From Mucilaginibacter gracilis (lineage in GTDB: Bacteria > Bacteroidota > Bacteroidia > Sphingobacteriales > Sphingobacteriaceae), in contig NZ_RBKU01000001.1 in the NCBI RefSeq assembly GCF_003633615.1, forward strand, positions 1,736,001-1,800,000: a DNA stretch of 64,000 bases, read 5' to 3'. The notes below the pieces were generated by a model. The model had not been told where the DNA came from and made no database searches. It saw only the letters and a list, made by a program, of their open reading frames with translations. Shown here one piece after another: positions 27,793-37,300 of the stretch. Each line of letters starts with the position of its first letter. Position 1 is the stretch's first letter. The translations under genes were made by a program, and so were the position numbers.

Positions 27793-29448
27793 TTATTTCT
27801 TCACCCAGCCATCCTTTAAAGTAACGGTGCGGTTAAATACCAGTTTATTGGCAGTGGAGGTTTTATCCAGGCAAAAATATCCTTTACGTATAAACTGAAC
27901 GGCTTTCCCTGTTGGCAAAGTAATCATGTCGGGTTCAACAAAAGCGTTAATTACCTTCAGGCTGTCGGGGTTTAAATAGTCCTTAAAGTCGCCGTCTTCG
28001 TTTGATGGGTCTTCCACTTTAAACAAACGGTCGTACAAGCGCACTTCGGCTGTTTTGGCGTGCGCAACGCTTACCCAATGGATGGTTCCCTTTACGTTAA
28101 TACCACTGGTATCGCTACCCGAACGCGATTCGGGAATGTACGAGCAATGTATCTCGGTAATGTTGCCGTCGGTATCTTTAACAAAATTGTCGCATTTAAT
28201 AATATAAGCGTTTTTGAGGCGAACCATTAAACCCGGACCTAAACGGAAAAACTTTTTAGGAGCTTCTTCCATAAAGTCTTCACGTTCTATCCAAATTTCG
28301 CGGCTAAACGGAATATCGCGACCACCGTCGCCACCTTCGGCTTCGGGGTTGTTTTCGCCAAAATGATTCTCTTCCTGCCCTTCGGGGAAGTTGGTGATGA
28401 TGCACTTAACCGGATCAAGCACTGCCATGCGGCGCCAGGCTGTTTTGTTCAAATCCTCGCGAATGCAAAACTCAAGCAAGCTAACATCAATCATGTTTTC
28501 GCGCTTGGCAACGCCAATGCGCTCGCAAAACTCACGTATCGAAGCGGGTGTATAGCCGCGGCGGCGCAAACCGCTAATGGTTGGCATGCGTGGGTCGTCC
28601 CAATCCTCAACATGGTTTTCTTTAACCAGTTGCAGCAGTTTGCGCTTGCTCATCACGGTATAAGTCATGTTAAGGCGGGCAAACTCATATTGGTGCGATG
28701 CAAAAATGCCAAGCTTCTCAATAAACCAATCGTACATATCGCGGTGCGATACAAATTCCAGCGTACAAATGGAGTGTGTTATTTCCTCTATCGAATCGCT
28801 TTGCCCGTGCGCAAAATCATACATCGGGTAAATACACCATTTATCCCCCGTGCGGTGGTGGTGGGCATGCTTAATGCGGTACATCAAAGGGTCGCGCATT
28901 AGCATATTTGGCGAAGCGAGGTCAACCTTGGCGCGTAATACTTTGGCACCATCGGGGTATTTACCTTCCTTCATATCGGTAAATAACTGCAGGTTTTCTT
29001 CCACGCTGCGGGTGCGGTATTGGTTACCAACGCCAGGCTCGGTAGGTGTGCCTTTTTGCGCGGCAATTTCTTCGGCGGTGCTATCGTCAACATACGCCAG
29101 TCCGGCCTCAATTAACTTCACCGCAAATGCATATATTTTATCAAAGTAATCCGAAGCGTAAAACTCGTTTGCCCACTCAAAGCCAAGCCATTTTACATCT
29201 TCTTTAATGCTATCAACATATTCGGTGTCTTCGGTAACGGGGTTGGTATCGTCAAAACGGAGGTTGGTTTTGCCGTTGTATTTTTTTGCCAGTCCAAAAT
29301 TTAAACAAATTGATTTGGCATGGCCTATATGTAAATACCCGTTAGGCTCGGGCGGAAAGCGTGTTAAAACCCTGCCACCGTTTTTACCATTACTGATATC
29401 TTGTTCAACAATTTCTTCTAAAAAATTTAATGATCGTTCTTCGCTCAT
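27793..29448 (-). CDS. glnS: Glutaminyl-tRNA synthetase
   Basis: Charges tRNA-Gln directly with glutamine. The class I signature is [20 protein letters not shown] (HIGH), and the second signature [11 protein letters not shown] replaces KMSKS as usual for GlnRS. The catalytic and anticodon-binding domains are complete (551 residues from my start). I use the ATG at 29448-29446 ([17 protein letters not shown]) rather than one 24 bases earlier: a strong promoter pair ends six bases before it, so the longer frame would begin upstream of the -7 box. The mRNA is probably leaderless or nearly so. Confidence 0.96.
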   Translation of the reverse strand: MSEERSLNFLEEIVEQDISNGKNGGRVLTRFPPEPNGYLHIGHAKSICLNFGLAKKYNGKTNLRFDDTNPVTEDTEYVDSIKEDVKWLGFEWANEFYASDYFDKIYAFAVKLIEAGLAYVDDSTAEEIAAQKGTPTEPGVGNQYRTRSVEENLQLFTDMKEGKYPDGAKVLRAKVDLASPNMLMRDPLMYRIKHAHHHRTGDKWCIYPMYDFAHGQSDSIEEITHSICTLEFVSHRDMYDWFIEKLGIFASHQYEFARLNMTYTVMSKRKLLQLVKENHVEDWDDPRMPTISGLRRRGYTPASIREFCERIGVAKRENMIDVSLLEFCIREDLNKTAWRRMAVLDPVKCIITNFPEGQEENHFGENNPEAEGGDGGRDIPFSREIWIEREDFMEEAPKKFFRLGPGLMVRLKNAYIIKCDNFVKDTDGNITEIHCSYIPESRSGSDTSGINVKGTIHWVSVAHAKTAEVRLYDRLFKVEDPSNEDGDFKDYLNPDSLKVINAFVEPDMITLPTGKAVQFIRKGYFCLDKTSTANKLVFNRTVTLKDGWVKK

Positions 29449-29453
29449 GTCGG

Positions 29454-29485
29454 CAAAGTTAGAAGAATACACAAAAGTTCACAAA
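29454..29485 (-). promoter_or_regulatory. Promoter of glnS
   Basis: On the minus strand: TTTG (29485-29482), a 20-base gap, then TAACTTTG (29461-29454), the two boxes of the Bacteroidetes primary promoter. The start codon follows only five bases after the -7 box. The spacer lies within four 10-base tandem repeats. Confidence 0.7.
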
Positions 29486-29502
29486 AATTCACACTTATTC
29501 AC
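29463..29502 (-). repeat. Four 10-base direct repeats over the glnS promoter
   Basis: Read on the minus strand as GTGAATAAGT, GTGAATTTTT, GTGAACTTTT and GTGTATTCTT, head to tail. The period equals about one DNA helical turn, so a protein could contact one face of the helix here. Confidence 0.6.
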
Positions 29503-29549
29503 AATCACACTATAAAATAAGCACAATAGTGTACGCACAATTGGCCGCT

Positions 29550-30131
29550 TCAGTCCTGTTCGGTTATCTTGCTTTCAATTCTACGGTCGGGCACCAGCCA
29601 AATACCTGCAACGGCAACGTACAGGCCCAAACTTAGCCAGGGTGCAACGCAAGTTAAAACAATAGCCACAGCATAAATTATAACCGATAGGCGGCCTTTC
29701 CAATCCTTACCAATTGCCCGGCCCAGTAACGAATCTTTACCATGCAGCCGCAGCAGCGTTATTACCAGTATGGAATATGCAATGGCATTCATCATCAACA
29801 CAAAGCCATAAAGCGCCATAGGCCATGCAGTAAAATGGTTTTCGCCAAGCCAGCCGCTGGCAAAAGGTACCAGGCTCAGCCAAAACAGCAAGTGCAAATT
29901 GGCCCAAAGCACGGCGCCGTTAACAGTACGTGCGGCCTGCATCATGTGGTGATGGTTGTTCCAGTAAATACCTACATAAATAAAACTTAATATGTAACTT
30001 AAAAAAACGGGCCATAATTCTTTAAGGTCGTGCAGGTTATCAGTATGCGGAACTTTCATTTCCAGCACCATAATGGTAATAATAATGGCTATAACGCCAT
30101 CGCTTAATGCTTCTAAGCGGCCTTTGTGCAT
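29550..30131 (-). CDS. TMEM175 family (DUF1211) potassium-channel-like membrane protein
   Basis: A 193-residue membrane protein with about five to six hydrophobic segments. The first helix carries GRLEALSDGVIAIIITIMVL, matching the conserved (F/L)-S-D pore helix motif of TMEM175 proteins, including lysosomal K+ channels and their bacterial relatives. The segment YWNNHHHMMQAARTVNGAVL and LFWLSLVPFASGWLGENHFT are also family-like. A single-repeat protein would assemble as a tetramer. Ion specificity is inferred from family. It lies alone, 78 bases upstream of the glnS promoter. Confidence 0.85.
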   Translation of the reverse strand: MHKGRLEALSDGVIAIIITIMVLEMKVPHTDNLHDLKELWPVFLSYILSFIYVGIYWNNHHHMMQAARTVNGAVLWANLHLLFWLSLVPFASGWLGENHFTAWPMALYGFVLMMNAIAYSILVITLLRLHGKDSLLGRAIGKDWKGRLSVIIYAVAIVLTCVAPWLSLGLYVAVAGIWLVPDRRIESKITEQD

Positions 30132-30310
30132 ATGCGTTTATTTGTAAAGCCAAAATAAGTTAATTTTTTAAATGCACGCTATAGGCGGTTATAAATAGCA
30201 TTTGGCTTGCAAAGTGGCTTGCGCACGCAAGCATATTTCAAAAAAAAAGCTCAAATTTAGGGTGATATTTTGCTGTTAAATAGCACTTATCATTAAAACA
30301 ACACAATTGT

Positions 30311-30531
30311 ATGTCGCAAATTACCAATAACAGGCAGCAGCGTGAAGCGGTTTCTATGGCGCTTTATAAAAGGCATTCCCTGCGGTTGCCCGTTATGTTG
30401 CCAAAATAGGCGGAAGTTTTGATGAGGCTAAAGATGTTTTTCAGGATGCCCTTGTTGTTTTTTTGACTCAGAACTTAAGACTTGTGGCTAAAGATTATCC
30501 CGTCATTACACGATTAACTTGTGCGCCCTAA
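30311..30531 (+). pseudogene. Remnant of an ECF-type RNA polymerase sigma factor
   Basis: A frame from ATG 30311 gives MSQITNNRQQREAVSMALYK, then stops at TAG 30407. Shifting frame near 30370 restores a typical sigma region 2: AFPAVARYVAKIGGSFDEAK then DVFQDALVVF, ending at TAA 30529. One missing base therefore breaks the gene, and the remainder of region 2 and all of region 4 are absent. The end of the remnant lies only three bases from the stop of the esterase gene on the other strand. This looks like a decayed copy rather than a working sigma factor. Confidence 0.75.
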
Positions 30532-30534
30532 AAC

Positions 30535-31449
30535 TCATTTCTTCAACAAGCCGTTGGCATCCAGCCAATTTGTAGCACTGTTAAACCAATAGTCTTTAGT
30601 GGTTTTATTGTTGAGCCCAAAACCATGGCCTCCATTAGGGTAAATATGCAATTCGGCAGGTATTTTATTGGCCAGCAGGGCATAATAAAACATCAGGCTG
30701 TTTTGCACGGGTACGGTTTTGTCATCTTCGGCATGCACAATAAATGTAGGCGGGGTGGTAGCTTTTACTTGTTTTTCGTTCGAGTACAGGTCTATCTGCT
30801 CAGGTGTTGGGTTATCGCCCAGCAGGGCATGCATCGATCCTTTATGAGCCATTTCGCCAAAGCTGATAACCGGGTAAAGCAGCATCATAAAATCGGGCCT
30901 AAGGCTTATTGTGTCCTTCTGCTCAATAACTGCATTGTAAAAGTGCGTACCCGCGGTTGAGGCCAAATGCCCACCCGCCGAAAACCCAATAATACCTACT
31001 TTAGTGGGGTTAATACCCCATTCGGCAGCGCGTTGGCGTATTAATTGGATGGAGCGTTGAGCATCCTGCAAAGGGCCAATGCTTTTATCTTTCATAATCT
31101 CGTCGCTGGGTAAACGGTATTTTAAAATAAAGGCCGTTATGCCAATCTCATTAAATTTTTTGGCAATGTTAACGCCTTCATTATCCATCGATAAGCGTGC
31201 GTATCCACCACCGGGGCAAATAATAATTGCAGTGCCGTTAGCTTTGTCTTTAGCAGGATAAAAGGGGATAAGCACCGGGTCGGTAACCATGCTGGTGCGG
31301 TTGTTTTCGGTTTTTTCAACATAAGTAGCCGGTGCCTTTTTTGAATTGGGCACACTATCCGGATATAATTTAATAGGTTTTTCTTGCGCAAAAGCCATTT
31401 GTGCGGTAGCTGCTAAAGTAAAAATGCAAATCAGTTGCTTAAAATTCAT
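30535..31449 (-). CDS. Secreted alpha/beta hydrolase, acetyl-esterase-like
   Basis: A 304-residue secreted enzyme with a signal peptide (MNFKQLICIFTLAATAQMAF, cleaved before QEKP). The alpha/beta fold shows oxyanion region ICPGGGYARLSMDNEGVNIA, nucleophile elbow GFSAGGHLAS, acid HAEDDKTVPVQNS and base NGGHGFGLNN, a complete Ser-Asp-His triad. The pattern fits esterases of the BD-FAE/xylan acetylesterase type in Bacteroidetes that remove acetyl groups from plant polysaccharides; this specificity is inferred. It is monocistronic here, flanked by a sigma remnant and a repeat. Confidence 0.9.
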   Translation of the reverse strand: MNFKQLICIFTLAATAQMAFAQEKPIKLYPDSVPNSKKAPATYVEKTENNRTSMVTDPVLIPFYPAKDKANGTAIIICPGGGYARLSMDNEGVNIAKKFNEIGITAFILKYRLPSDEIMKDKSIGPLQDAQRSIQLIRQRAAEWGINPTKVGIIGFSAGGHLASTAGTHFYNAVIEQKDTISLRPDFMMLLYPVISFGEMAHKGSMHALLGDNPTPEQIDLYSNEKQVKATTPPTFIVHAEDDKTVPVQNSLMFYYALLANKIPAELHIYPNGGHGFGLNNKTTKDYWFNSATNWLDANGLLKK

Positions 31450-31489
31450 AACAGATAAAATTGGTGCCTAAATTTATAAAAAAAATTAA

Positions 31490-31680
31490 TGTGTAATAAG
31501 TAAATGTGCAGATGAGTAAATGTGCAGGTGTGCAAATGAAGAAATGTGCAGATGAGTAAGTGTGCGGATGTGCAAATTATAGATTGTTAAATTGATTGTT
31601 CCAATCATTTGCACACCTGCACATTTACTCATTCGCACATCTAAATTACCCATCTGCACATTTTCTCATTCGCACATTAA
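31490..31680. repeat. Purine-rich tandem and inverted repeat block (aaatgtgcagatgagt family)
   Basis: The left arm (31490-31578) has tandem units such as aaatgtgcagatgagt, aaatgtgcaggtgtgc and gaaatgtgcagatgagt. The right arm (31605-31680) is their complement (gcacacctgcacatttactc, cacatctaaattacccatct). The arms enclose about 25 bases. The right end reaches the -33 region of the next gene's promoter. Confidence 0.75.
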
Positions 31681-31690
31681 GTCATTTTCA

Positions 31691-31698
31691 TACTTTTG
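31691..31698 (+). promoter_or_regulatory. -7 box (TACTTTTG) for the deoxyhypusine-synthase-like gene
   Basis: Exact TAnnTTTG, 27 bases before the ATG at 31726. The best -33 candidate (ttcg, 31669-31672, 18-base gap) lies inside the repeat arm. Confidence 0.6.
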
Positions 31699-31725
31699 CA
31701 CCGTAAAAAATCAACACTTACTAAT

Positions 31726-32709
31726 ATGAGCGATATTCAAAGAGGGCCCATCTCGCAATTTATAGAAAAAAATTACCTGCATTTTAACGCTGCGGCTTTA
31801 ATGGATGCAGCTAAAGGGTATGAAACACACCTGCTTGAAGGCGGAAAAATGATGGTTACCCTTGGTGGTGCCATGAGCACAGCCGAGTTAGGAATATCGC
31901 TGGCCGAGATGATACGCCAGGGAAAAATAGATATTATATCGTGTACGGGGGCCAACCTTGAAGAGGATATTATGAACCTTGTGGCGCACTCACATTACAA
32001 ACGCGTGCCGCGCTACCGCGATTTAAGCCCGCAGGATGAGTGGGATTTGTTAGAAAACCACTATAACCGCGTAACTGATACCTGTATACCCGAAGAGGAA
32101 GCTTTTCGCCGCTTACAAAAGCACATCCACAAAATTTGGAAGGATGCCGATACCGCAGGTGAACGTTATTTTCCGCACGAGTATATGTACAAAATGCTGT
32201 TGAGCGGTGTGCTTGAGCAGTATTATGAGATTGACCCTAAAAACTCATGGATGCTGGCTGCTGCCGAAAAAAACCTGCCGATAGTAGTACCCGGATGGGA
32301 AGATAGTACGATGGGCAACATTTTTGCATCATACGTTATTAAAAACGAGCTTAAAGCCTCAACCATGAAGAGTGGTATTGAGTATATGGCATGGCTGGCC
32401 GATTGGTATCCTAAAAATTCGGGTGGCAAGGGTATAGGCTTTTTCCAGATAGGCGGTGGTATAGCCGGCGATTTCCCTATCTGTGTTGTGCCGATGCTTT
32501 ATCAGGATATGGAGATGCAGGATATTCCCTTCTGGAGCTATTTTTGCCAAATTTCCGATTCAACAACATCTTACGGTTCGTACTCGGGTGCTGTACCTAA
32601 CGAGAAGATTACCTGGGGTAAACTTGATATCAACACGCCTAAATTTATAGTAGAAAGCGATGCCACCATTGTTGCGCCGCTTATATTTGCTTGGCTATTA
32701 AAACAATAA
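31726..32709 (+). CDS. Deoxyhypusine synthase-like protein (possible homospermidine synthase)
   Basis: A 327-residue protein of the deoxyhypusine synthase family. The N-terminal part has MSDIQRGPISQFIEKNYLHF and GGKMMVTLGGAMSTAELGIS (NAD-binding region); the C-terminal part has YGSYSGAVPNEKITWGKLDI with the Lys that forms the substrate imine in characterised enzymes. Bacteria lack eIF5A, so the hypusine reaction has no substrate; bacterial members are known to make homospermidine or have unknown roles in polyamine metabolism. I start at ATG 31726, following a good promoter box; an upstream frame would begin inside the box. No polyamine neighbour is adjacent. Confidence 0.87.
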   Translation: MSDIQRGPISQFIEKNYLHFNAAALMDAAKGYETHLLEGGKMMVTLGGAMSTAELGISLAEMIRQGKIDIISCTGANLEEDIMNLVAHSHYKRVPRYRDLSPQDEWDLLENHYNRVTDTCIPEEEAFRRLQKHIHKIWKDADTAGERYFPHEYMYKMLLSGVLEQYYEIDPKNSWMLAAAEKNLPIVVPGWEDSTMGNIFASYVIKNELKASTMKSGIEYMAWLADWYPKNSGGKGIGFFQIGGGIAGDFPICVVPMLYQDMEMQDIPFWSYFCQISDSTTSYGSYSGAVPNEKITWGKLDINTPKFIVESDATIVAPLIFAWLLKQ

Positions 32710-32893
32710 TTTAATTACAACCAGGGGCGGCAAATTTTGTATACGGTGGTTAATTAATGTGATAACAATCACATTCAATGGTTTAACAAAAACGCCATTT
32801 TAATAAAATTTAACGCGTTTTTAACCTTAATTTAGAATGTTTATAAATTAGATATAACTGTCATTTCTTTGTCAGCCATTGTTTAATAAATTA

Positions 32894-32901
32894 TACTTTT
32901 G
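32894..32901 (+). promoter_or_regulatory. -7 box (TACTTTTG) of the Alternative Complex III operon
   Basis: Exact TAnnTTTG; a TTTG lies 22 bases upstream (32868-32871). The transcript would have a leader of about 75 bases before actA. The rest of the 275-base gap is AT-rich with no other signal seen. Confidence 0.65.
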
Positions 32902-32984
32902 TGGACTGAAATATACGAAAGGTGCGAGCCATTCAACAATTTCAACATCTTAAAAACAAATATTATTCAGCATAAATACACTTT

Positions 32985-34325
32985 ATGAGAAATATCTCAT
33001 TGATTATTAAGCAATTTTCCAGGTCGGTAGTACTCATTGCAGCTGTTGCTGCATGGGGATTCTCTGCCGATGCACAAACAGCACCTGCCGCAGCGGCGGC
33101 TACAACGGCAACAGCACCCGCTCCGGCGGCAGCAGCGGGAACTGGCGATGCTGCTAAGGGTGAAGCTTTGTTTAAAGCCAAATGTACTGCCTGTCATAAA
33201 ATTGAAGCAAGGATGACCGGCCCGGCCTTGGGTCCAATCATTACATCCGAAACTGACGACAAGTGGTTAACCAAGTGGATACAAAACAACCAGGCGCTAA
33301 TAACCGCTAAAGATTCTAAGGCTCTTAAAATCTATAACGAGTATAACCAGGCAGGGATGACTGTGTTTGCCGATCTTTCTGACGGGGATGTGGCAAACAT
33401 TATAGCTTACGTTCGCACGGAATGGAAAACCATGCAGGCTGCGCCAAAAACAACTGTGGCAGACGGATCTAAAACCGCTGCTGACTCAGGCCCGAGCGAT
33501 TTGGTTATCTTTGGTTTAATAGCCGTTATTATTTTAGCCTTTATCATTATACTGGTACTTAATAAGGTTATTGGCAGCTTAGAGCGTTTGTTGTTAGGTA
33601 AACAAGGCTTATTACCCGAAGAGGTTGAAGGCGGAAGTGAAGATAAAGCTGCTGCACGCAAAGAAGCCTTTAAAAAGTTGCTTAAAAATAAAAAGCTGGT
33701 ATTCTTCTTTTTACTTTGTGCAACTATAGCAGGCGGAAGCTGGCAGTGGACAACCCTTTGGAACACTAACGTGCATACAGGGTATCAGCCGGTACAACCA
33801 ATTAAATACTCACACCAGTTACACGCCGGTACCATGAAAATTGATTGCCAGTATTGCCACGGTGGTGCTTACAAATCAAAAAATGCTACCATACCATCGT
33901 TAAACGTTTGTATGAACTGCCATAAGGTAGTTAAAACCGAATCGCCCGAAATTCATAAAATATATGATGCTTTGGGTTACGATCCTCAAACAACAAAATA
34001 CGATTCTACCAAGGCCAGGCCAATACAGTGGATAAGGGTACATAACCTGCCCGATTTGGCTTACTTTAACCACTCACAACACGTAACTGTTGGTAAAGTT
34101 AAATGCCAAACATGCCACGGTCCTATCCAGGAAATGGCAGAAGTTAAGCAATACTCTCCGTTAACAATGAAATGGTGTATCCAGTGTCACAAACGTACCG
34201 AGGTTGATTATAAAGGCAATGCTTATTATGATAACATGTTACAAATACACGATAGGATTAAACGTGGAGAGAAAGTTACCGCTGCGGCATTAGGTGGTAT
34301 TGAGTGCGGTAAATGTCATTATTAA
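32985..34325 (+). CDS. actA: Alternative Complex III subunit A: multiheme cytochrome c fused to a monoheme domain
   Basis: Electron-carrying subunit of Alternative Complex III, a quinol:cytochrome c/oxidase oxidoreductase. The 446-residue protein has a signal region, an Ala/Pro-rich linker and a monoheme cytochrome domain with CTACH (about residue 67). Two transmembrane segments follow (SDLVIFGLIAVIILAFIIIL near 170-195; LVFFFLLCATIAGGSWQ near 240-260). The C-terminal domain has five more CxxCH sites: CQYCH, CMNCH, CQTCH, CIQCH and CGKCH. The six motifs are counted from sequence; classical ActA is described as pentaheme. It opens the actABCDEF operon. Confidence 0.93.
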   Translation: MRNISLIIKQFSRSVVLIAAVAAWGFSADAQTAPAAAAATTATAPAPAAAAGTGDAAKGEALFKAKCTACHKIEARMTGPALGPIITSETDDKWLTKWIQNNQALITAKDSKALKIYNEYNQAGMTVFADLSDGDVANIIAYVRTEWKTMQAAPKTTVADGSKTAADSGPSDLVIFGLIAVIILAFIIILVLNKVIGSLERLLLGKQGLLPEEVEGGSEDKAAARKEAFKKLLKNKKLVFFFLLCATIAGGSWQWTTLWNTNVHTGYQPVQPIKYSHQLHAGTMKIDCQYCHGGAYKSKNATIPSLNVCMNCHKVVKTESPEIHKIYDALGYDPQTTKYDSTKARPIQWIRVHNLPDLAYFNHSQHVTVGKVKCQTCHGPIQEMAEVKQYSPLTMKWCIQCHKRTEVDYKGNAYYDNMLQIHDRIKRGEKVTAAALGGIECGKCHY

Positions 34326-34364
34326 TAAAAGGATTTAAACTTACAATCACAGTTAATAGCTTAA

Positions 34365-37300
34365 ATGGAAAGCAATAAGAAATACTGGAAAGGTTTAGAA
34401 GAGCTGAACAAGAGCCCGGAGTTTGTTGAATTAAACAAAAACGAGTTTGCGGAGCCTATACCAATTGAAGAGATATTGAGCGGCACCGGTTTGATGAATA
34501 AAACCCCCCGCCGTAGCTTTTTAAAAGCTGTTGGTTTTGGCGTTGGTGCTGTATCATTGGCTGCATGTCAAAAAGTTCCGGTTCACAAATCTATACCATA
34601 CTTAATAAAACCAGAAGAAGTTACACCCGGTATAGCTAACTACTATACCTCAACTTTTGACGGACACGCAATTTTGGTTAAAACCCGCGAGGGCCGCCCT
34701 ATTAAAGTAGAAGGCAACCCTAACGATTTATTAGCAAAAGGCGGGTTAAATGCACAGGCTCAGGCTTCGGTGTTGGATTTGTACGATGTAAATCGTTTAA
34801 AAAATCCGATTAAGAATGGTTCTGAAACTACCTGGAGCGATGTTGACAGCTTTGTAAAATCAGAATTGACGGCGATTAAAGCAGGTGGCAAAAAAATACG
34901 TTTGGTTACTTCAACCGTAAACAGCCCATCTACCTTAGCTGTTATTGCTGATTTTGTTGCGCAATATCCAAATTCAAAACATATCAATTACGATGCCGTG
35001 TCTTATACCGGTATCATCCAGGCTAACCAAAACAGCTTTGGCAAACCAGTATTGCCTCACTACCGTTTTGATAAAGCCGATGTTATTGTAAGCTTTGGCG
35101 CCGACTTTTTAGGTTCATGGATATCGCAGGCCGAGTTTATGAATCAGTACGTTTCTAACCGGAACTCAAAATCGCTGGCAAGCAAAAAAATGTCTCGCCA
35201 CATTCAGTTCGAAACCGGTATGAGTTTAACAGGTTCAAATGCCGATGTTCGTATCCCGGTTAAACCGTCGGAAGAAGGTATTGCAATCATTAACCTATAC
35301 AACGCAATCTCCGGCACAACTTTACCTGGCAGCCAAAAGCTAACTAACAATTCGGCAGCAGAGAAATCTATCATGATTGCTGCTAAGGAGTTACAGGCAG
35401 CTAAAGGCAAAGCATTAGTTGTTGCAGGCTCAAACGATGTAGCTACACAAGTTTTGGTTAACGCCATTAACTCTTTATTAGGTAGTTACGGTAATACTAT
35501 TGATCTGGATAATCCATCCCGCCAATATGCAGGTAACGATGCCGAAATGGTTGAGTTAATAGCTGATATGAAGAGCGGACAGGTTGATGCAGTTTTCTTT
35601 TTGGATGCTAACCCAGCTTACGATTACTTTAAAGCTAAAGATTTTACCGATGCCCTTACCAAGGTTAGACTAAAAGTTTCCTTCTCAGATCATGGTGGTA
35701 ACGGCGAAGGCGTATCAACTATTGGCGACGAAACATCGTCGTTATGTAATGTTGTTGCGCCAAACCACAACTATTTAGAGCAATGGGGCGATGCAAGCGT
35801 ATTAGAAGGTTACTACACAATAGTACAGCCAGCTATACGCCCTGTATACAACACCCGCCAGGCCGAAGAAAGCTTGCTGATTTGGAGCGATAACGCGGTA
35901 AAAGAATATTATACCTACGTAAAAAATAACTGGGAAAAAACCTTGTTGGCAAAAGGGTCACTATCTGGCCAAAAAGGATGGGAAACATTATTGCAAACCG
36001 GTTTTATTAAGGTTGCAGATAAGCCGGCAGGTTCATACACTTTCTCGAAAGATTTGAATGCTGTTGCACAAACCATATTAACACATAGCGGACAGGTTGC
36101 AGCCAAAGGCGAATCGCAGCTTGAGTTGCAGGTTTACCAAAGCTCGGTAATGCGCGATGGCAAAAAGGCAAACAACCCCTGGTTGCAAGAACTTCCCGAT
36201 CCGGTGTCTAAAGCAACGTGGGAAAACTTTGCAGCCATTGCACCAAAATTTGCTGATAAATTAGGTATCGAAGAAAACCAGATCATCAAGATCACGGTTG
36301 ACGGGTACACTGTAGCTCTTCCGGTATTATTTCAACCGGGGCAGGCTCAGGGCACTATTTCGGTAGCTGTTGGTTATGGCCGCACATTGGCCGGGCCGGT
36401 AGGTAACGGAGCAGGACAAAACGCTTTCCCTTTCTTAAGCTTGCGTAACGGTACTTTCCAGGTATCAGCAGCTGCAACTTTCGAGAAAACAGGTGATAAA
36501 TCTGTTTTGGCTCAAACTCAAACACACCACTCTTACGAGGGCCGTACTGTAATTCAGGAAACGACTTTCGAAAAATATAAGAAAGACGCTAAATCGGGCA
36601 ACCGCAGCTTACACGAACACAAAACTTATACCCTTTGGGATGAGTACGAGCGCCCTCAGTACAACTGGGTAATGGCTATCGATTTAAATGCCTGTACCGG
36701 TTGCGGTGCATGCGTGGTAGCTTGTAGTGCCGAGAATAATGTGCCCGTAGTTGGTAAAGACGAAGTTCGTCGTCGCCGCGAAATGCACTGGATACGTATT
36801 GATCGTTACTACAGCTTTAACGAAGGTGGCGAAAAGGCGGTTACTAAAGAAAAAGAGATCAACGTATTACAGGCCAATAAAGATCAGATGGGCAATATGG
36901 ATAATGTATCTGTAGTGTACCAACCGATGTTGTGCCAACATTGCGACCACGCGCCTTGCGAAACAGTTTGCCCGGTACTTGCTACCGTACACTCGAGCGA
37001 AGGTTTAAACCACATGGCTTATAACCGTTGCATTGGTACACGTTACTGTGCAAACAACTGCCCATATAAAGTGCGCCGCTTTAACTGGTTTAACTACTGG
37101 AACGATAGCCGTTTTGATAACTACCTTAACAACGAGCATACACAATTGGTATTAAACCCGGATGTTGTAACACGTTTCCGTGGGGTAATGGAAAAATGTT
37201 CGATGTGTATACAGCGTATACAAGCTGGCAAATTGAAAGCTAAAATTGAAAAACGCCCTGTAAAAGATGGCGACATCAAGGTAGCTTGCCAACAAACCTG

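Noticed and set aside
31490..31680. Tandem repeats as a CRISPR array
   Set aside because: Units are 16-17 bases, adjacent without unique spacers, imperfect, and arranged as inverted arms; no cas genes are present.
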